The position numbers and the translations under genes are program-made. The notes under the pieces are model-generated. The model did not search any database. It was not told where the DNA came from and saw nothing but the letters and a program-made list of their open reading frames with translations. From the NCBI GenBank assembly GCA_964624765.1, contig CAZUZO010000006.1, forward strand, positions 1 through 43,322: a DNA stretch of 43,322 nucleotides. Reading direction: 5' to 3'. Position 1 is the first letter of the stretch; each line of letters opens with the position of its first letter. Origin of the DNA: JAGTVB01 sp964624765 (GTDB taxonomy: Bacteria > Pseudomonadota > Gammaproteobacteria > HK1). Of the stretch, positions 37,935 through 43,322 are shown piece after piece.

Positions 37935-39113
37935 GAAAACCTCCCTGGGGGTCGCGGAAAAGCCCTTTGCGAGGGCGTCGATCACCAACGCCATGATTTG
38001 TCCAACGGCTTTTTCCTCATTGTCATTCGCGACGATCGGGATCCCGGCACGATCCGCCTCTGAGAGCAGAAACGTCTGCAGATCCCAGATGGCGTCGAAA
38101 TGTTCGAGGTATCGCTCGGAGCGCCGGTCTGGCACCCGCTTGCCACGAACTTGGATCAACCTGCCGAGCTGAGCGGGTTTTAATATCGCCAACATGACAG
38201 GAACGACGATCACGTTGGCATGAACCGGTATTCGCTGCAAAAAGGAGGGCTGGATGTGCACGCCTTCGAGAATCAAGGAAACGCGTTCCTTCAGTGCACG
38301 CAGAATCACCGCTTCGCAGGCCACCGAAACGAGCTCCGCCTGGGTGCAGTAACCTTCCGTCAACAAGTGGCCATCGTCGATACTATCCTTGCGCCAAGCG
38401 GGTAAGGCATGCCGGGCATTGAACGACGATGTGTGCAGTACCGGCAGTAAGCGCTCGGGGATGAGCATACGCATGACTTCCCGCAACATGTCGGTCGACT
38501 GTAGGCGTGCTTTTTCGATGCGTTGGGCCAGCTTGGTGGCAATGGTGCTCTTACCGGAACCCGCTGTACCGCCGATCAGAAGCAGCAACGGTCGCTCGCC
38601 GTGCAAGAAGTCCATCCAAATGAGATAACGCAGCGACAACGCCTGGCCGAAGGTGCGGTTCAGGTAACGGTGAGTCAGCTTTCCGAGGCGAGAAGTGGTG
38701 ATCTCTCTGATCCCTTTGCTGACGAGGTGCTCGTAGAGGCTGGCGGTCAGCCCTGCGGCGTCGTGGCTTGCGAGTCCGCAACACTCCAGGGTTCGCCGGT
38801 GCTGTCCTCTCGAGAATGGTGCTGTCTGTCCCTCTGCGCTGCGGACCATCACCGTCGACGAGACAGTGGCTGGTGTCTGGTATCGGTCAGTGAGCGCTTC
38901 CCCATATTGTTGCCGGAGATGACGTATCACTGTTCCTCTGAGCTGTTCGGTGGTTACCGCGTTGGTGTGGTTAAGTTCTTGGCGAACCGCGGAGGCAAGC
39001 TGATAGGCTTCGTTGAAGGGGAGCCCGACGTCTTGCAAGGACCGGGTGAGTATACCGCGCAGGAATGGGATTCGGGCCTGCGTGGTCGAATCGATGACTT
39101 GGGGTTTCGCCAT
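37929..39113 (-). CDS. 2-phosphoglycerate kinase-like protein with two ATP-cone-like N-terminal repeats
   Basis: The 394-aa protein has a P-loop kinase domain from about 174, with Walker A GGTAGSGKST (181-190), STDMLREVMR (about 206-215) and SFNARHALPAWRKD, resembling archaeal-type 2-phosphoglycerate kinases and zeta-toxin-related kinases. The N-terminal 165 residues form two similar units (about 14-78 and 97-163), each with PF-RG and ending GEALTDRY or GQALSLRY, like ATP-cones. In methanogens the 2PGK family makes cyclic 2,3-diphosphoglycerate; the bacterial role is unclear. It is divergent from sixA. The stop lies in an inverted repeat. Confidence 0.75.
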   Translation of the reverse strand: MAKPQVIDSTTQARIPFLRGILTRSLQDVGLPFNEAYQLASAVRQELNHTNAVTTEQLRGTVIRHLRQQYGEALTDRYQTPATVSSTVMVRSAEGQTAPFSRGQHRRTLECCGLASHDAAGLTASLYEHLVSKGIREITTSRLGKLTHRYLNRTFGQALSLRYLIWMDFLHGERPLLLLIGGTAGSGKSTIATKLAQRIEKARLQSTDMLREVMRMLIPERLLPVLHTSSFNARHALPAWRKDSIDDGHLLTEGYCTQAELVSVACEAVILRALKERVSLILEGVHIQPSFLQRIPVHANVIVVPVMLAILKPAQLGRLIQVRGKRVPDRRSERYLEHFDAIWDLQTFLLSEADRAGIPIVANDNEEKAVGQIMALVIDALAKGFSATPREVFL

Positions 39114-39247
39114 CGGACCTTCCTGTCTCTAGCGAGGGATGACTGCCTGCCTAAGCAAAAGCCGACACCAGGGTTATCAAGCGCCACACCACAGGCGCTA
39201 TCTGAAGTATACTAACGTTCTCAAAGCCTGTTTTGAAATGGCGCCTG

Positions 39248-39331
39248 AGAGGTTGTGAAAAAGCCGTAGCGAGCCGCCCGACAGCCAGGCGGACGGCGGG
39301 GGCAAGTAGGTTTATTCATAACCTCTGAGCC
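39248..39331 (+). repeat. Repeat family B, internally deleted copy B7
   Basis: About 84 bp, starting TGAGAGGTTGTGAAAAAGCCG and ending GGTTTATTCATAACCTCTGA, with AGCCAGGCGGACGGCG inside. The central part is missing. TGA directly borders both ends, a possible short target duplication. Confidence 0.78.
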
Positions 39332-39377
39332 CGCCAGCGCAGGGTGTAAAATGATGCGACGAAACGTCTACGGTTAT

Positions 39378-39525
39378 CGTTGTGTCAGGTTTGCTCTCCG
39401 GAGCTCGCAACCGCCAGCGCCTCCGCCCTCGGAAGCCGAACCGCTTGCGGCGAGGGTGTGTGGCATGCCCGCCGGACGCCAGCCGACACGGATGGCTTCT
39501 CAGCGGCCCCATGGGCAATGGCCTT
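39378..39525 (-). repeat. Degenerate copy of repeat family C
   Basis: CTCGGAAGCCGAACCGCTTGCGGC, read as GGAAGCCGAACCGCTTGCGG, then GAGGGTGTGTGGCATGCCCG and CAGCCGACACGGATGGCTTC follow the C order. Ends are lost. It fills the space before sixA. Confidence 0.6.
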
Positions 39526-39566
39526 TTCAGCGCAAAAATTAGCAGCAGTTCTGAGGTGAATCGACG

Positions 39567-40097
39567 ATGACGTTCGACACACGCCAGTTGCTGATCCTGC
39601 GCCATGCGAAGTCAGCCTGGGACACTGCGGTGGTCAACGATTTCGACCGGCCGTTGAGTCGGCGTGGCAAGCAGGACGCTCCCCGGGTGGGGGGATGGCT
39701 TCGACAACAAGGGTTGGTACCCGATCTTGTGGTGAGCTCGCCAGCGAAGCGGGCCAGGAAGACCACCACCAAGGTGTGCCGGGAGCTTGGCATCCCAAAA
39801 CACGAGATCGGGTGGGAGCCGCGGATTTACGGGGCCACCACAGAGACCCTGGTGCGCGTGCTGTCCGAGTGCCGGGCGGACGCGGAGATCCTGTTGTTGG
39901 TGGGACATAATCCGGGGCTAGAGGAGTTGCTTGAGTATCTGTGTGGGCCACATATGAGGTTGCCTGAGGATGGCAAATTGCTGCCCACCGGGGCCCTCGT
40001 CCGGCTGCGGGTGAGGGCGACCTGGAAGCACCTAGAGCCCGGTTGTGCAACGTTGGTTTCGATCACCCGTCCTCGTTCCCTGGTAGACGATGCCTAG
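39567..40097 (+). CDS. sixA: SixA-type phosphohistidine phosphatase
   Basis: The 176-aa protein belongs to the histidine phosphatase superfamily: the catalytic motif LRHAKSAW gives H13, followed by RPLSRRGKQDA, SSPAKRARKT and the second histidine in LLVGHNPGLEEL. E. coli SixA dephosphorylates phosphohistidine on NPr in the nitrogen phosphotransferase system and earlier was linked to ArcB. The fold is shared with other small phosphatases, so the substrate is inference. It stands alone, flanked by C and B repeats, with TGAGGTGA close to the ATG. Confidence 0.88.
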   Translation: MTFDTRQLLILRHAKSAWDTAVVNDFDRPLSRRGKQDAPRVGGWLRQQGLVPDLVVSSPAKRARKTTTKVCRELGIPKHEIGWEPRIYGATTETLVRVLSECRADAEILLLVGHNPGLEELLEYLCGPHMRLPEDGKLLPTGALVRLRVRATWKHLEPGCATLVSITRPRSLVDDA

Positions 40098-40187
40098 TTT
40101 GAGGGTCTGGCCCGATGGCCCCCCGTGGGCGTTCGGAACGGGGCTGCGCACGATTGGCACGCAGAGTTTCGAGAAAAATCTCCGCCC

Positions 40188-40335
40188 TGAGAGGTTGCGA
40201 AAAAAGCCATCGCGAGCGGCCCGAGAGCCAGGCGGACGGAGCGCAGCGACGAGACATATCAGATAGATAGGCGAGGAGCGAGCACCGCCCAACGCCGCTA
40301 TCGGGTAGCGCAGCAGGTTTTTTCACAAGCTCTGA
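40188..40335 (+). repeat. Repeat family B, complete copy B8
   Basis: About 147 bp and the best full-length B: TGAGAGGTTGCGAAAAAAGCC at the left, GCGAGCGGCCCGAGAGCCAG, ATATCAGATAGATAGGCGAG, CACCGCCCAACGCCGC, and GGTTTTTTCACAAGCTCTGA at the right. Ends form an imperfect inverted repeat of about 20 bp. TGA at both borders may be a 3-bp target duplication. Confidence 0.87.
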
Positions 40336-40344
40336 CCCGACCAT

Positions 40345-40470
40345 CGCCGCGTTGAGTGCTGCTTGCCCCTCGCCGATGCCCGTCTCGTCGCGGCGCGCTG
40401 TCTGCGCGGCGCTCGAACCTTCGCTACGGAGTTTTCACAACCGCTCTCAGGCAAAGCGGGAACGTTGCCA
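40345..40470 (-). repeat. Degenerate repeat B copy, inverted relative to B8
   Basis: CGCGTTGAGTGCTGCTTGCCCCTCGCC, seen as GTTGAGTGCTGCTTGCCCCT, then CGTCTCGTCGC and GGAGTTTTCACAACCGCTCT match family B in the opposite direction to the neighbour at 40188-40335. The pair could form a long imperfect hairpin before cysS. Confidence 0.55.
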
Positions 40471-40532
40471 AGGAACGAGAGTTTGCCGCGAAGGCAATGG
40501 AGCTTTGTCTGGCATAACAGTGAATGGGCAAC

Positions 40533-41939
40533 ATGTTGGAGATTTTTAACAGTCTCACTGGCCGCAAACAGCGGTTCGTGTCTATCGAGCCGGGTCGGGT
40601 CCGTATGTACGTTTGCGGTATGACGGTCTACGACTTCTGCCACCTCGGTCATGCTCGGGTCATGGTGGTCTTCGATGTGGTTGTGCGCTATCTGCGAAGC
40701 CAGGGGTACCAGGTGCACTATGTGCGCAACATCACCGATATCGATGACAAGATCCTCAAGCGCGCCCACGAACTGGGAGAGGATTTTCGTGCGCTGACGA
40801 CGCGCTTCATCGAGGCGATGCACGAAGATGCAGAGGCCCTGGGGGTTGAGCTTCCGGAGCATGAACCGCGTGCCACGGCGTCGATGGATCAGATCTTGGC
40901 TATGATCGCTCGCCTGGTGGACTCGGGGCACGCTTACCCTGCCCCTAACGGCGATGTTTACTATGCGGTGAAGCGTTTTGAGCGCTACGGACAGCTTTCG
41001 GGTAAGCGCCTAGAGGAGCTGCGCGCCGGCGCTCGAGTGGAAGTGGACGAAGCGAAACGTGACCCGCTGGATTTCGTGCTGTGGAAATCGGCAAAACCCG
41101 GCGAGCCTTATTGGGACTCCCCCTGGGGGCGCGGTCGACCCGGTTGGCACATCGAGTGCTCGGCGATGGCGACTAGTTGCCTAGGCCCGCATCTCGACAT
41201 CCACGGAGGTGGTGAAGATCTGAAGTTTCCCCATCATGAGAACGAGATCGCTCAGTGCGAACCGGTTACCGGTCACCCCTTTGTCAACGTGTGGATGCAC
41301 AATGGGTTCGTGCGCATGGATGAGGAGAAGATGTCGAAATCTCTCGGCAATTTCTTGACTGTGCGAGAACTCCTCGGTCGGTATTCTGGGGAGGCTATTC
41401 GCTATTTCATCCTGGCGAGTCATTATCGCAGCCCGCTGAACTACTCTGAACAACAGCTCGCGAATGCCCAGGCGGCGCTCGCACGCCTCTATACCGCCCT
41501 GCGTGGCCTAACGCCGCCGCCGGCTGCTGGTTTGGACCCGGCCTTCCTGGATCGCTTTCAGGCGGCGATGGATGACGATATCAACACTCCTGAGGCGCTC
41601 GCCGTGCTATTCGATCTGGCCCGTGAGATCAACCGTGTGCGAGGTGATGACGGCCCCGCAGCGGCGCGGCTGGCGGCCACCTTGCGAGGTTTGGGTGAGC
41701 CACTGGGTTTACTCCAATGCGATCCCGATGCCTACCTACAATCCGTGCCGGCGATCTCGCCCGAGGATGCCACGATTATAACCAAACAGGCAGTCGAGGC
41801 GCTGATCGCGGCGCGTGACCGAGCTCGACGGGCTAAGGACTGGCAGCGTGCCGACCGTATCCGCGCGGATCTAAGAACCCAGGGGATCCTGTTGGAAGAC
41901 GGGCCAATGGGTAGCACCTGGCGGCGTGAGCGATCGTGA
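40533..41939 (+). CDS. cysS: Cysteinyl-tRNA synthetase
   Basis: It attaches cysteine to tRNA-Cys. The 468-aa protein (from the ATG at 40533) has the class-I motifs CGMTVYDFCHLGHARV (HIGH version HLGH, about 25-40) and EEKMSKSLGNF (KMSKS). The zinc ligands are C in YVCGMT, C in HIECSAM and H in HGGGEDLKFPHHENE. An ATG nine bases upstream (40524) is in frame; the family begins at the MLEIFN-type start, so the downstream one is preferred. No good ribosome binding site is seen for either. folD is convergent downstream across a partial B repeat. Confidence 0.97.
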   Translation: MLEIFNSLTGRKQRFVSIEPGRVRMYVCGMTVYDFCHLGHARVMVVFDVVVRYLRSQGYQVHYVRNITDIDDKILKRAHELGEDFRALTTRFIEAMHEDAEALGVELPEHEPRATASMDQILAMIARLVDSGHAYPAPNGDVYYAVKRFERYGQLSGKRLEELRAGARVEVDEAKRDPLDFVLWKSAKPGEPYWDSPWGRGRPGWHIECSAMATSCLGPHLDIHGGGEDLKFPHHENEIAQCEPVTGHPFVNVWMHNGFVRMDEEKMSKSLGNFLTVRELLGRYSGEAIRYFILASHYRSPLNYSEQQLANAQAALARLYTALRGLTPPPAAGLDPAFLDRFQAAMDDDINTPEALAVLFDLAREINRVRGDDGPAAARLAATLRGLGEPLGLLQCDPDAYLQSVPAISPEDATIITKQAVEALIAARDRARRAKDWQRADRIRADLRTQGILLEDGPMGSTWRRERS

Positions 41940-41977
41940 AGGGGCGCTAGCGGGCTGCCGGAGAACCAGTCCGATGG

Positions 41978-42037
41978 CGCCGAGCACCGCCCAACGCCGC
42001 TCTCGGGTTGCGTAGCAGGTTTTTTCACAAACTCTGA
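41978..42037 (+). repeat. Right half of a repeat family B element
   Basis: CGAGCACCGCCCAACGCCGC, then GTTGCGTAGCAGGTTTTTTC and ACAAACTCTGA match the right half of B8. The left half is missing. It lies between the convergent cysS and folD and may aid transcription termination. Confidence 0.8.
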
Positions 42038-42076
42038 GAACTCGACCCGCGGCCTTGATGCGCTCTTGGAAGCGCA

Positions 42077-42961
42077 TCAGATGGGTTCGTAACGGGCGTC
42101 GAGGGAGTGCCGCTCGATTAGTTCGACGGCGCGCAGCGTGTTTCCCAAGAGAGTGGCCACTGTCATGGGGCCGACACCGCCTGGCACCGGCGTGATCCAG
42201 CTGGCCCGCGCTTGGGCGGTCTTGAAGTCCACATCGCCGACCAGGCTACCGTCAGACCGCCGGTTGATTCCAACATCGACGACGATGGCTCCCTCGCGGA
42301 TCCATTCTCCCGGTATCAAGGATGGAATTCCCACCGAGACCACCAGGATGTCTGCGCTGGCTACTTTGCTGGCCAGATCCCGTGTGTATCGGTGGCATGT
42401 GGTCACGGTGCACTGGGCCCCGAGTAACTCCAAACTCATCGGAAGCCCAACGATGCGCGAATGCCCGACGACGACGGCGTCGAGCCCCTCGAGCGTTTGA
42501 CCGGTTTGCTCCAACAAGGTCATGACCCCAAGGGGGGTGCAGGGCCGAAGTCGTGGCATCCCTAGAGCCAATCGTCCTACGTTGTAAGGGTGAAAGCCGT
42601 CTACGTCCTTGTTCGGATGAATACGTTCTATAACCGATTCTTCATCGATGTGCGTGGGCAAAGGCAGCTGAACCAGGATGCCGTGGATCGAGGAATCGGC
42701 GTTCAGTTGGTCGATAAGCCCAAGCAGCTCTGGCTGAGTGATAGCGTAAGGCAAGTCGTAGGCTACAGAACGGATATTCACCTCCTCGCAGGCTCGGCGC
42801 TTGTTGCGTACATACACCTCAGAGGCCGGATCCCGCCCTACGAGCACCACGGCTAAACCAGGCGGGTCTTTGCCGATAGATGTGCGTTCATGCACGGCTT
42901 GCCGAACGGAATCACGGATGTCCGCAGCAATCGTCTTGCCATCGAGTAGCCGTGCACTCAT
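42077..42961 (-). CDS. folD: Bifunctional methylenetetrahydrofolate dehydrogenase / cyclohydrolase
   Basis: It interconverts 5,10-methylene-, methenyl- and 10-formyl-THF, supplying formyl groups for purine synthesis and initiator tRNA. The 294-aa protein has Y50 and the catalytic K54 in SEVYVRNK, QLPLPTHID, NPxKDVDGFH-type PNKDVDGFHPYNVG, the NADP site VVGHSRIVGLPMS and PVPGGVGPMTVA at the C-terminus. In VGHSRIVG the usual serine-arginine-glycine differs slightly. The ATG at 42961 fits the family start; it is preceded by a C-run and not by a ribosome binding site. A GTG at 42994 would add 11 residues. Confidence 0.97.
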   Translation of the reverse strand: MSARLLDGKTIAADIRDSVRQAVHERTSIGKDPPGLAVVLVGRDPASEVYVRNKRRACEEVNIRSVAYDLPYAITQPELLGLIDQLNADSSIHGILVQLPLPTHIDEESVIERIHPNKDVDGFHPYNVGRLALGMPRLRPCTPLGVMTLLEQTGQTLEGLDAVVVGHSRIVGLPMSLELLGAQCTVTTCHRYTRDLASKVASADILVVSVGIPSLIPGEWIREGAIVVDVGINRRSDGSLVGDVDFKTAQARASWITPVPGGVGPMTVATLLGNTLRAVELIERHSLDARYEPI

Positions 42962-43068
42962 GGGGGGGTGGTGAGTGATAATGGGGCGGCACACGGTTGG
43001 CCGTTGGGTTGATAGGCTTGTTATTGTAATCTTCGCATGGACGCGCAGACATGGCTAGTGGCCACGCG

Positions 43069-43097
43069 TTGACGACCCGCTAGGGGGGCCGTATCAT
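43069..43097 (+). promoter_or_regulatory. Promoter of tRNA-Pro
   Basis: TTGACG (43069-43074), a 17-bp spacer and TATCAT (43092-43097) form a near-consensus sigma-70 promoter 37 bp before the mature tRNA. A GC-rich stretch follows the -10 box, possibly a stringent-control discriminator. Confidence 0.75.
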
Positions 43098-43133
43098 TCG
43101 CATTTTGGGAGGGCCCCCATGGGCCCTGGTTTT

Positions 43134-43210
<77 letters not shown>

Positions 43211-43227
43211 CTCTTCCCGATTCACCC

Positions 43228-43322
43228 CTGAGAGGTTGTGAAAAAACCGTCGCGAGCGGCCCGAGAACCAGGCGGACGGCGCCAAGCCGAGAGACATATC
43301 AGATAGATAGGCGAGGAGCGAG
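43228..43322 (+). repeat. Repeat family B, copy cut by window end
   Basis: CTGAGAGGTTGTGAAAAAACC at the left end, then GTCGCGAGCGGCCCGAGAAC, and ATATCAGATAGATAGGCGAG to the edge. It is a close match to the copy at 40188-40335, apart from a variable stretch near 43280-43292. Confidence 0.85.

Overview
The window looks like a chromosomal segment of a GC-rich gammaproteobacterium. The evidence is the pyrG, eno, ftsB, ispD, ispF order, the long fused purL, purB, sohB, ftsB, sixA, acnA, cysS and folD, and a PrsR-type regulator with its XrtA-associated ATPase, which are markers of the exosortase/PEP-CTERM exopolysaccharide type. The genus cannot be fixed from what is visible. About 30 protein genes and one tRNA-Pro(UGG) can be supported; no CRISPR, rRNA, transposase or prophage was seen.

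Layout. 1-3957: a cut repeat, an atypical SDR/NmrA-like oxidoreductase, sohB, a small unknown gene and a glycine-rich membrane protein. 4654-9649: pyrG, eno, ftsB, ispD and ispF, all on +. 9966-12540: a 3-hydroxyacyl-CoA dehydrogenase, an Smr-domain protein and a SemiSWEET-like transporter, all on -. 12855-20038: purB, a GNAT acetyltransferase, a NolW/secretin-like protein and purL, transcribed on - in that order. 20369-22318: an HDOD-REC-GGDEF signalling protein. 22474-26804: acnA and gltA, divergent. 26866-34474: a small basic DNA-binding candidate, prsR, the XrtA-associated ATPase, a bifunctional GDP-mannose enzyme and two family-2 glycosyltransferases, which together look like a surface-polysaccharide region. 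34660-37619: a cysteine-rich unknown, phoU and phoR. 37929-43210: a 2-phosphoglycerate-kinase-like protein with a duplicated ATP-cone-like N-terminus, sixA, cysS, folD and tRNA-Pro.

The most unusual feature is between the genes. Nearly every large intergenic space holds one or more members of three families of short, non-coding, palindrome-rich repeats with terminal inverted repeats. I call them A (219 bp), B (about 147 bp, with shorter deleted forms) and C (about 206 bp). One C copy sits inside a B copy and is flanked by a 9-10 bp direct duplication of B sequence, which is direct evidence that C moves or moved by transposition. One A copy starts right behind the manC stop codon, and another ends 18 bp before a TATAAT box. 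A fourth, AT-richer inverted-repeat segment overlaps the stop codon of the kinase gene. These look like MITEs mobilised by a transposase encoded elsewhere.

Functionally most genes are core metabolism: CTP, purines, glycolysis, isoprenoids, TCA-cycle entry, one-carbon metabolism and Cys-tRNA. The accessory signal is in the polysaccharide/exosortase genes, the glycosyltransferase pair with one member lacking acidic motifs, the duplicated-domain kinase, and the repeats.
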